Of a stretch of 64,000 nt of DNA, positions 45,350 through 55,120 are shown piece by piece. Both the position numbers and the translations under genes were made by a program. The notes beneath the pieces were generated by a model. It worked only from the letters and a program-made list of their open reading frames with translations. It did no database searches and was not told the origin of the DNA. Origin of the DNA: Haematococcus lacustris (taxonomy: Eukaryota; Chlorophyta; Chlorophyceae; Chlamydomonadales; Haematococcaceae). Within the stretch, counting starts at the first letter, position 1. The number at the start of each line of letters is the position of its first letter. The stretch is taken from assembly GCA_030144725.1 (NCBI GenBank), contig JASKMD010000020.1:2497651-2561650 (forward strand), in the 5' to 3' direction.

Positions 45350-45999
45350 GAGTCCCAGCAGCAGGCCCCTCTGGCAGCAGCAGCGTCAGCAGCAGCAAGC
45401 GCTCACCAGCTGATAAAGGCAAAGGCCTGGCTGATGAGTGAGCGACCCAGCACCACAGATGGGTATGGGGTTGGACCCCGGCGCCATCTAGGCAGCAAGC
45501 GCAGCCTCGGGGCGTGGGATGATATGGCATACTGGACAGCTTGTACATATGCTAGCTGGCCAGGAGGCAGGGCAGAAAGGCAGTGGCTTGACATGACCGA
45601 GGCTTGCCTGTGGCCTGACACAACACTCAGCGTTGAGTGACGACATCAAGCTCCAGCTGCAGCACCTGGCAGCAGCAGGCCCCTCCCTGGTGGCTATGTA
45701 GCAGCATGTGGCCGTCACCCTGGTCACCTAGGATGCAGTGTGCGAGGAGTACCTACACCCCAAGTGAGCAGGATAGAAGCTCAGGCTGCACGACGCTACA
45801 GAGGGTCCTGGATCGCTTTTGCGGGAAGGTGGGCGTGCAAATGGCAGAGGGAGGGAGGCAGGGCCAGAGGCCAACAGACAAGCTGCCTGGGAAAGTGGTG
45901 ACAGTGGAAAAGTTCCGCACCAGCCGGGTCAGCTTAGCTGTGAGCAGTCCCCAGCCCTGCAAGAGGGTTGACCATATCAGGTAACACAGCCCCTAGTTG
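45350..45999 (+). pseudogene. Fanzor fragment D, truncated after RuvC-II
   Basis: It starts with the Ala/Gln-rich linker. A RuvC-I block (ATGGGTATGGGGTTGGAC onwards, 45461-45495) has the same TAG after GAI as copy A. The stretch AYWTACTYASWPG..RQWLDMTEACLWP is almost identical to copy A. RuvC-II reads KVVTVEKFRTSRVS (45896-45935), so the usual Asp-Glu pair is Glu-Lys and the catalytic site is altered. After PCKRVDHI the coding similarity stops and the conserved 3' block (ATCAGGTAACACAGCCCCTA) follows directly, so the zinc finger and RuvC-III have been deleted. Confidence 0.75.
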
Positions 46000-46164
46000 T
46001 TATCATAGATATCAAGGACAATGGCCAGCCAGGAACAACATTACGTTCTTAGCTAGCCATGCTAATGTGACGTCCCAGCCCATACACCTCACCTTGTTTG
46101 CTCCGCATCAGTATCTTACTTGATACCTGCAGTGCCTTGAGGGGCACAGAGTCGTAAGTTTGGG

Positions 46165-46221
46165 CAGACCAGCCAAACTTAACTCATTCAATATGGAACA
46201 ACATGTCTGACTGTGGGTAAT
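46165..46221 (-). mobile_element. small fragment of the palindromic MITE-like element
   Basis: The blocks AACTCATTCAATATGGAAC and CTGACTGTGGGTAAT correspond to the core of the element at 49635-49960. Confidence 0.55.
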
Positions 46222-46289
46222 TGGCAATGTATATAGGCAATGTATATAGGCAAGTGCTACTGCTATGCTGTGAATTTTATTGCAAGAAC

Positions 46290-47775
46290 TTGGGGTGTTG
46301 TAATTAGGGTGCGGTTCCTCCGCTTAATATTAACTTAATAGCCTAGTTAAATTAAGGCCGGTCGTATTAAGTTCCTTAAGTGTATTAAGTGGCTTCTGTT
46401 TGACCTACACTGCTATGAGTGGAGCTGTGCGACCCCAGCGCACGGGTCGCAACCGTAATCGCCTCACATTGGCACTTTCAGCCGGCAGGCACGCGGGCAG
46501 GCAGCAACATATGCCAACAGGCCGTAGTGGCTCCGGAACAGCTGTATTACAGCGAAACGGCTATGACTGGGTCGCTGGGGCCCGGCCCCGCAGTGGACCG
46601 CGACCAAGTTGCACAAAGACGTGATTTGGTTGGTGTTGCATCTGCGTACCCAGCAAAGGCCAATGGTGTGGTTCTTAAGCACAAACAATGCGAGTTAAGC
46701 AAAGTTGATCTCTAGTAGTGCACAAATGGTAATACCGCGAGCAAGTACCCAGTAAAGGGGTCGATGCACTTTTTAGGCAGGACCACGCCGCGGGCCCGCA
46801 GTGGGTTTACATCAAGCAAGGGGTAGAGCCACGAAGGGTAGAGCGAGAGGGTTAGAAAAAGAGAGTTACCAGCGCTTAATATTAAGTGGTCGCTACGCTC
46901 CGTGACCGCTGGCTTCGGTCTCGAGCTGCCCCGCGCCAGGGCCTCGACCTCGCCTTTTTAAACCGCCTAAAACGACCCGCGACACCATTATCTACTACTT
47001 AATTAAACTTAATTAAGTAACCGCTCCCTAGTTTTAATTCCGTTTTCATGCGTTATAATAGTTAATAGCCTGCTGTTTAAGAGACTTAGTTCCGTTTTCA
47101 TGCGTTATAATAGTTAATAGCCTGCTGTTTAAGAGACTTAGTTCCCTATTATGCTCTTAAAAACGCGGGACGCGGACCATTTTAGAAAAGTGCATAGCTG
47201 GTTCAAACTGGCTACCGTGACAAGTCGCGTATGGTGCTACCACGCCCCGCCCTTCGCTCCAAAACAAAGTGTCGCTCCAGATGTGCGGCTTCGCCGCACA
47301 GAATGTAGCCACAACGCACCTAAAACGGAACTAAATTAGATAGTGGAAGCGCCCGGGGCGTTTTAGGCCCCCAAAAACGCTCGGCCTCGGCTCTGGAGCG
47401 TAACAGCTCTCGACCTCAGCCAGCAGCCGCGTCGCTACGCTCCGCGGCTGCTGGCTTCGGTCTCGAGCTGTTACGCTCCAGCGCCTCGGCCTCGCGTTTT
47501 TAGGGCGCCTAAAACTACCGGCGCTTCCACTATCTACTACTTAATTGAGTTTTACTCGATTGTAATCGTTAACAGACCTCGTTTTAAGAATCGTTAACTG
47601 CAGCGACCTGGTGTATTAACAAAAGTGGTTGCCAACGAACACGTAACAGCCGGCCAACACCATCGCAGGTGACAAGAAGCATCACATTGCGCGGCTTCGC
47701 CGCGCCATTAGAGCTTCGCCTACGTAAAACTCAATTACACTAGATAATGGAGTCACCATTATCTACTACGTAATG
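46290..47775. other. organelle-like palindromic repeat DNA inserted in the nuclear sequence
   Basis: Composition switches sharply to AT-rich stretches (TTAATATTAACTTAATAGCC, TACTTAATTAAACTT) alternating with GC palindromes such as CGCGGCTTCGCCGCGCC, GCTACGCTCCGCGGC and GGCTTCGGTCTCGAGCTG. The module end ACCATTATCTACTACTTAAT recurs near 46983, 47523 and 47757. This texture is unlike the rest of the window and is what I know from the repeat-packed organelle genomes of Haematococcus and relatives. No conserved organelle gene is visible. Interpreted as a nuclear insertion of plastid or mitochondrial DNA, pending a match. Confidence 0.6.
47038..47142. repeat. 52-bp direct duplication
   Basis: Two adjacent copies (starting at CGTTTTCATG, 47041 and 47093) of a 52-bp AT-rich unit that includes GCGTTATAATAGTTAATAGC. 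Confidence 0.95.
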
Positions 47776-47897
47776 GATGGTGTAATGGATTGTGTAATGG
47801 ATCTCATTTTCGCCCCACTCCGGTTGCCGGCACTCCGGTTGAATGGCGACCTGATGCCCGCCCTAGCACGCTTGGATGGTGTTGCTAAATCCCTGAG

Positions 47898-49591
47898 ATG
47901 CCGCCGAAAAGTAAACGCAAGCGCCCCGTCTCCCCAGCACAGAGTGCAGCCGGTAAGCCACTAAGCTCGACGGAAGGCTAGTCCCCCCTCCCGACGCGAC
48001 GCAGTGTGGTCCACGCGACATTCCGCCTCCGCGCATCAAGTTCTGCGCGTGTGCTGTGCCGTCCCATGTAATGCAGGTGCCAGTGGCAGCGGGCAGCAAG
48101 AGGATGAGGGGCAGGGGCAGGGTGAGCAGGAAGTGATCGCAGAGCGGCGCCAGGTTATCAAGGCAGCCTTTCGCGGCCTTGTGGAGGCAGCGCAGCCTGA
48201 CCTGAGCCCATAGGAAGTCGACGCAGTGGTGGCACAGGCCAACCAGCGCATGACCATGGGCAGCATGCAGTGTTGCCTGGCAGCGGTCATGTCGCTGACC
48301 ATGCTGCTCCAGTGCTTCCTAGGTCAGCCCACACCAGGCTTCCCAGCAGCAGGTCCAGCCCCATGCCCCCCTCCCCCACCTGACCCAGCCTGCCCTCCCT
48401 ACTCTCACCCCCGCCTCCCCACACGCCACTCACCCCGCAGTGCAGCCCCCCCAGCCCAGCTGCCCCCCCCAGTTCAGTTGGACGTCGAAGACCCCAGCCT
48501 GCTGCCACAGATCAAGGCTGCTTTCAATACAGCTTTGTCTGAAACTGCACCCACCAAGATCATAGAACTCTTACAGCTGGCCACTGCTCAGCACAGACAC
48601 ATAGACACATGGTCCTTCCATGGCACGCCACACCGCCTGGCTGGCATCTAAGCGCCGGCAGCGGTTGGCGCTGCACCATGCCCAGGAGCGCGTCATTGAG
48701 GCCTTCTGCAAGAAGGTATGACCTGACCTGACCCTGACCCTGACCCTGACCTGACCTGACCTGACCTGACCTGAGCCTGAGCCTGAGCCTGAGCCTGACC
48801 TGCAGGTGGTGAATGGGATGAAGTGGGTGTCACGCCAGCACTACCACCAGGAGAGGGGAGTGGCGGTGTTCCTGGGAGCGGGCAACTTCAGCCAGGGTGG
48901 GTGGAAGGCGGGGGCGGTGCGGGCGGGGTTTCGCAAGGTGGTGGAGCAGCCCAGCAGGCCCAGCACGGATCCCAGGCCTGACAGGCTTGTGATCGTGGAC
49001 GAGTTCCGCACCAGCCGCGTCAGCTCCTCTGTGCATGCCCGCCAGCCATGTGAGCTGCACCTGCCGGCCAACCAGCCTAGGCCCGCGGACTGGGTACCCC
49101 CAGCAGGCCAGGTCAACCACCGGGTGTTGCGCCCAGCCCGGAGCGTGCGTCACGCTAAGTGTGTGCGGGGCCTGAAGTGGTGCCATGAGGTGCCGCCCAA
49201 CCCCCCTCCCCCTCCCCCTCCCCCAACCCCCCTTGCTCAGGACCCCCCTGCCCCAGCCCAGGAGCCACCACCTCCACCTCCCCCTGCCCAGGACCAGCCC
49301 CCTGCCCAGCCCCTACCTGGCCCAGTGCCACCACCCCAGGCCCCCCCATGGGGCAGGTGGCTGGACCGGGACACCAACCCCTGCCTGAACTTCCAACGCA
49401 TTGGGGAGAGCAAGCAGCGCCCCTTGGAGCTGTGCAGCTGGACTGACCTGAGGGCCCTGCCCCCCGTTGGCAAGGAGTACCAGCAGCGCTACAAGCTGGT
49501 CAATGACCGGCTGCCCAAGGTCAGGCAGAGGCTGCACCGGGCTGCAGAGTACCGGCGGGGCATTGATGGTCGGGCCCGCAACAATGCGTAG
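47898..49591 (+). pseudogene. Fanzor copy E: intact C-terminal half, RuvC-I missing
   Basis: Exon 1 (47898-47952) gives a basic N-terminus MPPKSKRKRPVSPAQSAAG and splices in phase to an exon from 48077 with EVIAERRQVIKAAFRGLVEA. A TAG at 48211-48213 interrupts it before EVDAVVAQANQRM. After a Pro-rich part, HTAWLASKRRQRLALHHAQE is out of frame with the preceding segment. The last exon, 48806-49591, is clean: VAVFLGAGNFSQGGW, RuvC-II VIVDEFRTSRVSS, PADWVPPAGQVNHR, KCVRGLKWC (zinc-finger-like), a Pro-rich linker, RuvC-III GRWLDRDTNPCLNFQRIGES and a basic tail. The GxGxDPG RuvC-I block seen in other copies was not found, so no complete catalytic site exists. The locus converges with copy F across a MITE-like element. 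Confidence 0.8.
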
Positions 49592-49634
49592 GCCCTAGTA
49601 GTTTGCACTGGCTGGTAGCCATGTAAGCGTAAAG

Positions 49635-49960
49635 CTGTTAGTTTTGATGATGTGCCCAGTGGTCAGGGGGTTTGCCCCAGGAACGTGCCATCGACTTGGG
49701 GTTTGTGTTCATCAAGGGTGCGACCGAGGATGCTACAACTGGTTTGTAGTAGCTAAGTGAGATTACCCACAGGCCGACATGTTGTTCCTTGTTGAATGAG
49801 TTTTGTTGGTCTGACTGTGGGTAATATACTGGTGTAGGTAAATAGGTAAAAGCTACTCAAATCAAGTTGAAGCGTCCTCGCTTGCACCCTTGATGACTAC
49901 AAACCCCACACCGGTGGCTGTTTCCCCCTAGACTACTGGGCACCCCATCAGAACTATCAG
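49635..49960. mobile_element. palindromic MITE-like element between two convergent Fanzor copies
   Basis: The left arm (about 49635-49772) and right arm (about 49815-49960) are imperfect inverted repeats: GTTAGTTTTGATG with CATCAGAACTATC at the outer ends, GGGTTTGTGTTCATCAAGGG with CCCTTGATGACTACAAACCCC inside, and ATTACCCACAG with CTGTGGGTAAT next to the central GTTGTTCCTTGTTGAATGAG. No coding capacity. Partial copies lie at 14057-14225, 45130-45266, 46165-46221 and 58319-58370. Confidence 0.8.
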
Positions 49961-50149
49961 CTTCATGTTTGACAGGCTAACAAACCTCGTGTCCCTCACT
50001 AGGGCCTCCATTTGAGTCGGCCCATGAGTGGCCAATAGCGGGACTACTCAAATGGTGTTGAGGGGCTGTGTGGAGTATACCCAATGCACATAGGACATGG
50101 TGCATCAGTGCATACCACCTAATTCATTGCCTGACCACGAGACCTATAG

Positions 50150-50345
50150 TGTAGGGTCGGCATGACAAACATGCGTTGATTGTGAGCTGACGACAGCTTA
50201 AGAAAGGGGGGCACACTACTACGCCCCAGTAGGCTACCACATACACTATTGCCTGACCCCTAAGGGCTGAAGTGTAGCGTTGGCATCACAAACATGCGCT
50301 AATGTAAGCTGATGACAGCTCATGTGGGGGCACACTGCTGCGGCC
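50150..50345. repeat. direct repeat pair beyond the 3' end of Fanzor copy F
   Basis: A block with GGCAT(G/C)ACAAACATGCG, then GCTGA(C/T)GACAGCT, then GGGGGCACACTRCT occurs at about 50156-50225 and again at about 50280-50340; each is preceded by CTGACC-type sequence with AGTGTAG. The second copy overlaps the end of the Fanzor reading frame. It may represent duplicated element ends. Confidence 0.65.
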
Positions 50346-52000
50346 CAGCAGACTGCTGCTGCTGGGCCTCGGATGGCTTGTCTCGCAGCCGCTTGTAGCC
50401 CAGGCCTGGGCACTCCTTGCCCTTGGCTGGCAGAGCTGCCTGCTCTGGCCACCAGCACAGCTCCAATGGGCGCCACCTGCTCTCCCCAATGCGCTGCATG
50501 TTGAGCGCTGCATTGCAGTCCCTGTCCAGCCACCTGCCTGGCTGTGGTGGGAGCTTGACTTTAGCAGCCTTGCCCTTGGCCTTGCCTTTGCCCTTCAATG
50601 GGCTGGCTGGGCTCAGCGGCCTGCTCAGCCTTGGTGCGCTTGCTGCGCTTGGCTGGCGAGGGAGTGCTGGGCCCTGGCTCTGGGGCTGCTGGCTGTGTGT
50701 CTGCCTGGCTGCTGCATGGGTGCTGTGGGGGCTTGCGGGGGACCAATACTGAGCACCACATCAGGCCCCACACTGGCTGGTCACGCTGCTGGCGCCAGGC
50801 TGGACGCAGCAGCCGGTGTTCCACCTGCCCTGCTGGGGGCTCCCAGTCTGCAGGCCTGGTGGGATGCTCATTGTCCAGCTCCTCCTCACAGGGCTGCTGG
50901 CCATTCACTGCTGAGCTGACCCGCGTGTTGCGGTGCTCAACCACTAGCACCACCCTGCCCCGCCGCTGGTCTGAGCCCCTGGGCCTGCACACCACTTTGC
51001 ACCAGGCACGCAGCACTGCATCAGCACCCCACCCTCACCCAGCGCCAATGGCAGCTGCACCAAAGAACACTACCAGCTGCTTGGTAAGCCCATGGCGCTC
51101 CATGGACAACCCAGCCATCTCCTCCTTAACTGCAGCCATGCACACGAGAAACACACGGTGGCTGGCATGGTGGCATCAGGTTAGGCATGGCACAGTTAAC
51201 CACTCTTTCACTTCATGCTGAACCTCTCAGTCCCTTACCCTCCCTCCCACCCACCTTCACCTTCTGGATCGGAGCCAGCCACCGCTGGGTGGTGCGGCGG
51301 GCATTGTTCAGGCCACTGGCCTGCGTCACCTGGTTCTAGGTCAGCTTCCACCAGCGGAGCTGGTCTGCTACCAGCTGGCCTGGCTCCTGGTCCCTGAGGC
51401 TGCACTGATTGCCTGTGTGACGCCGGGGTCGATGCCCACCCCAATCTGTGTGGCTGGGTTGAACACGAAGTCACGCTGCTCAGCTATGCGCTTGCCGATG
51501 CGGGGGAGTCCCAGCACATGGGCTGCTACTGCTTCTGCTCTTGGGCGGCTGTTGCTGCTGGCAGCTGGGGGTGGGGCGGGAGGGGGGGGGAGGGGGCGTG
51601 TGTAGTGCACACACACGCTGACACCGTCCATCTCTAATGTCTCCTCAAACTCAAAGCCACGGTTGGCCAGCTTGCCTGTGGTAAACCACCTGTCCCAGTG
51701 CTGGCTCCTGGCTGGCTCTGTGGTGAAGGCTTATTGTGTCTCCTTGGTTAGCCCCAGCTGCTTGCACACCCCGTGCGACACCTTGCTGTCCAGCTTGATG
51801 AGAAGTGCATCCCTACCTTGGCCATGGGGGTGAGGGTGAAAGGGGGAGGGCAGGTGAGGATCCGGGGCCCACCCCTACGCCTGCCACGCTTTGGCTGCCC
51901 TGGCGTTGGTGGGGTGGAGGGCTGCTGCCACTGCTCCAGGCACCGGCACACATGCACGCCACGGCGAATGTGGCAGGGCAGGGGCAATGTGTCCTGAGAT
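50320..52000 (-). pseudogene. Fanzor copy F, most complete copy, frameshifted
   Basis: From high to low coordinates: LLIKLDSKVSHGVCKQLGLT (about 51830-51765; a TAA follows shortly after), WDRWFTTGKLANRGFEFEE and GVSVCVHYTRP (about 51700-51600). RuvC-I GVGIDPGVTQAISAASG is at about 51440-51390. A frameshift and a TAG precede NQVTQASGLNNARRTTQRWL. An exon from about 51130 has LTKQLVVFFGAAAIGAG, then RuvC-II VVLVVEHRNTRVSS (Glu kept), then GQPCEEEL-type and GLMWC cysteines. A Lys-rich linker contains another frameshift near 50590. RuvC-III GRWLDRDCNAALNMQRIGES and the tail GLGYKRLRDKP end at TGA (50322-50320). All three RuvC strands are present, as in TnpB/Fanzor nucleases, but the reading frame is broken at least three times. 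It is the best template here for recognising intact relatives. Confidence 0.82.
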
Positions 52001-52224
52001 TGTTTGCAAGTAATGCATGCCCTAACCTGCTCGCCACTGCCGACACCGCTGATTAATGCAAGCGCGACCCGTTAATTGAGCTGCAACCAGCAATGAGCAG
52101 ACGACCTCGTCATCCTCACCTCGTGCCTCTCTGACTTCAAAATCCAGGCGCATAAGCTCACAGAGTTCTCCACATGGAGCAGCTGTAAGTGTCAGCCAGC
52201 AAAATCTAGGTGGCAGGCATACTG

Positions 52225-52385
52225 CACCAAACATTGGTCACTTTCCCCGGCAAATGCCTTACACTCACCCAGATTGTAAGGAGGTCGGTAAAAGGAACCG
52301 CTGTCGTGGGTTCAATACCCGTGTCGTGGGATGGCATTACTTCAGGCTCCTTATATAGCTGCTGGCAACGGTGTAGGGTGTTACC
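52225..52385 (+). mobile_element. putative tRNA-derived SINE
   Basis: A TψC-arm-like hairpin (GTGGG TTCAATA CCCGT, about 52305-52321) contains a good polymerase III B box (GGTTCAATACC). A weak A-box-like TTGTAAGGAGG lies about 35 bp upstream. The 3' part (52340-52379, TCAGGCTCCTTATATAGC onwards) is nearly identical to the end of the LINE tail at 55972-56010, as expected of a SINE that borrows a LINE 3' end. Chlamydomonas has tRNA-derived SINEs (SINEX); membership in that group is inference. Confidence 0.45.
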
Positions 52386-52440
52386 ACATACTTGTTGCTC
52401 CCTCTGCTTGCCACATGGTTTCACAGCATGATGCGCACTG

Positions 52441-53781
52441 GGAAGGTAGCTAGAATTAGCGGCTTGGAAGGTAGCTAGAATCAGCGGCTTGGAAGGTAGC
52501 TAGAATCAGCCCCCTCTTCAAGGACTCAGACCCCACAGACCCCAACAAGTACAGAATGCTTGCTGTGAGTAGTGTGTTGTACCGCCTGTATGCTAACGTC
52601 TTGCGGCACGTGCTGACCGCCTGGTGCATGACACACAAAGTGCTGCCAGCTGAGCAGTTTGGGTTCATCCCGGGACGCAGTACCATGCAACCCATGTTCA
52701 TTCTGCGCCATCTTGTCCACGCTCAAAAGGCTAGCGCAGATGCCAAGCACCGCAAGCTTTTCACTGCCTTCATTGACTTCAAACAGGCCTATGACCACAT
52801 ACCTCGACAACAATTGTGGGAGCACTTGCGGGTTGGGGTCAAGCTGCCACAGCCCTTGCTTGCCTGCCTGGAGGGTCTGTATAGAGATGACAGCTATGTG
52901 CTGATAGATGGCCCCCACCGCAACCCCCCGGTGACTCCTGACCAAGGTGTCAAGCAAGGCTGCCCCATCAGCCCACTCTTGTTTGCTCTCTATGTTCACG
53001 ACATTAGTAAGGAGTTCCTGGGTCCTGTTGATGCTGTGAGGGTGCAAGGCACACCTGTCCCACGGGCTGCAGCGGGCTAACCCTAACCCTACAAGGCTTT
53101 GCAGACAGGAAACACCTTACAGTCAATGTGGGCAAGTCAAAGGTGATGGTCTTCAATGGCAACTCACAAACTGCAGCATGAGAGAGTTCAAGTACTTCGG
53201 CATGCATTTTAATCCCAGCGCCACCCCTGCTTTTGCTGCCACTCATATGAGGGCTGGTATGTTCCTCGCCATGCGCCAGGCGTGCAAGCGTGCCAGAGAG
53301 TATGGGGTCCTGCATGACCCATATGCCCTGTGTCACCTCATTAGAGCGTTTGTGCTCCCCTTGGGGCTGTATGGCAGCCAGGTATGGGGCACTGCATTCC
53401 TTGGGCATGGTGTGCAACTCTCCAACCCAGTGCTCAGCTTTCTCAGGTTTGCTTAGCTTTCTCGTAGCTCAGTGTCAGGCCTGATGGTGCTGCATGAGTT
53501 GGGGCAGCTGCCCCTCCAGCTTTACTGGCTGAGGGCTGCCTGCAAATTCTGGAACACTGCCAAACTTTCCCACAGTGACCTGCTAATGAGGGTCATCAAG
53601 GCAGATGTGGAGTTAGGCAGGGTTTGCCAGGCCAGCTGGAGTGCTCAATTCCAGCTTGCCGCCAGAGAGCTGATGGGGGGTGAGTTCACCTTGAGCCCGG
53701 ACATGGTCCTAGGCACCAAGGCCATGGAAGTGAAGTGGCTCGAGAGGTGGGAGAGTCAGGCGACCCCAACTAACAAAAAAT
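52441..53781 (+). pseudogene. LINE reverse transcriptase, truncated and internally deleted
   Basis: The reading frame enters as RISPLFKDSDPTDPNKYRML (RT motif 1), then LPAEQFGFIPGRST, FTAFIDFKQAYDHIPR (motif A) and QGVKQGCPISPLLFALYVHD (motif B), typical of LINE-type RTs. After GPVDAVRVQG the frame breaks. The catalytic YADD box (motif C) is missing, and the sequence resumes with LTVNVGKSKVMVFN (motif D), then in another frame FKYFGMHF, LPLGLYGSQVWG and VLHELGQLPLQLYWLR. No endonuclease domain is seen upstream, so it is 5' truncated. The first 70 bp are a triplicated 25-bp unit (GAAGGTAGCTAGAATCAGC). Non-functional. Confidence 0.88.
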
Positions 53782-54317
53782 GACAGGAAATGATTGGAAA
53801 CCGACCCCTGGTAATCAAAACGACGCCGCGTCTCAGCTACATGGTCTCTATTTATGTTTCGCACATCCCTGGATAGAGTACTCTGTCAGCTATGCGGTGC
53901 AGCTTGTAACATTAAATATTGTACAGTTTGCTGAGTGCTATGGCGGCTCAAATCTTGACATTCAAATTCATGCCAATTTTGCTCATGCGGGCCTCGCCGC
54001 GACCGACCGCCGCGACCGACGTGGCCCAGTAGCATCTGCAAACAGTCAGGGACAGTCGCCGCAGTCAAAACAATGCACATGGCACGCCAAACCGATGTAA
54101 CGACGCCCCTCCACCCATGCTCGGAAGTATACAAGGCTGCTGCATTGCTTGACCGCTTCGTGAGTAGTACCTACTACCTGGCCACTCGGTAAGGCCACTG
54201 AAGGTGTGTAGGCCATTGCTACGTTACCTTGCTCGACATGTTGGGTCCGATCCCTCCCGCCCGCCCTCCGCTTGCGTGTCGAGCTTGTGTCCAACTCCGC
54301 CCTGACCCCCTGCTGCT

Positions 54318-54545
54318 CAGCTGGAGGGGTGGGCAGCCCAGGGGAAGCACCAGCACCAGCTGCCTGCTGCTGCCAGGGGGGTGCAGCTGGAGGGGTGGGA
54401 AGGTCAGGGGCGGCACCAGCACCAGCTGCCAGCTGCTGCCAGGGGGGTGCAGCAGGAGGGGTGGGCAGGTCAGGGGCGGCACCAGCACCAGCTGCCTGCT
54501 GCTGCCCAGGGGGTGCAGCAGGAGTGGGGGGCAGGTCAGGTACGG
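54318..54545. repeat. 66-bp minisatellite, about 3.5 units, open on the minus strand
   Basis: Units (for example GGCACCAGC at 54412 and 54478) keep the minus frame open and encode a 22-residue Pro/Ala/Gln-rich repeat containing PDLPTPPAAPPWQQQ. It lies in a 175-codon minus frame (54046-54573) with a basic STRKRRAGGRDRTQH segment. No family is recognised; it may be a disordered coding exon or simply a repeat. Confidence 0.75.
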
Positions 54546-54589
54546 CTCTGAACCATGGGTTTGCGTCTTGCAATGACTTGCTAGGGCCA

Positions 54590-54880
54590 GGGGTTGGGAG
54601 GGGGTGGGAAGGGTTGGCGGGGCAGTGAGGGGGCTAGGAGGGGGTGGGAGGGGCTGGGAGGAGGTGGGAGGGGGTGGGGGGGGGGGGGGGGGAGGGTGTG
54701 GCGGGAGGAGGTGGGAGGAGGTGGGAGGAGGTGGTAGGAGGAGGTGGGAGGGGATTGGGGGGGGTTGGGAAGGGGTGGTGGGGCAGTAGGGGGGCTGGGA
54801 GGGGGCGGGAGGGGGTGTGAGGCTTCTGCGGGGGCTGGGAGGTGGTGGGGCTGCTAGGGGGGCTGGGGGGGCGGTCGGAG
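54590..54880. repeat. G-rich low-complexity tract
   Basis: Irregular GGGAGGAGGTGGGAGGGG-like sequence including a long G run at about 54676-54692. No gene; the open frames are compositional. Confidence 0.85.
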
Positions 54881-55120
54881 TAGGTTAGAAAATCCTGCAA
54901 GGCAGAGTTGGGTCACGCCAAAGTATGTTCCCACAAGCCTACTCAATGAAATGCCGTGCTTTCTTCTCCAACAGCTGTGTCGTTGAGTTACGAACAAAGT
55001 AATAACTCGAAAGTCTAATAACTCACAGTGGTCAGCTCACCACATGCCAGTTTGTGCAAGGGGGTCCTTTTTTCTGTGTGGCTGCCTAGAGAGACCTCTA
55101 TCCATTCGCACTTCGCTACA

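Noticed and set aside
26640..51340. TAG read as glutamine (altered genetic code), because several Fanzor copies have TAG at Gln-like sites
   Set aside because: Resident genes use TAG as a true stop (for example PEX19 at 32037-32035), copy C has CAG at the same site, and the copies also carry frameshifts, so simple decay explains it.
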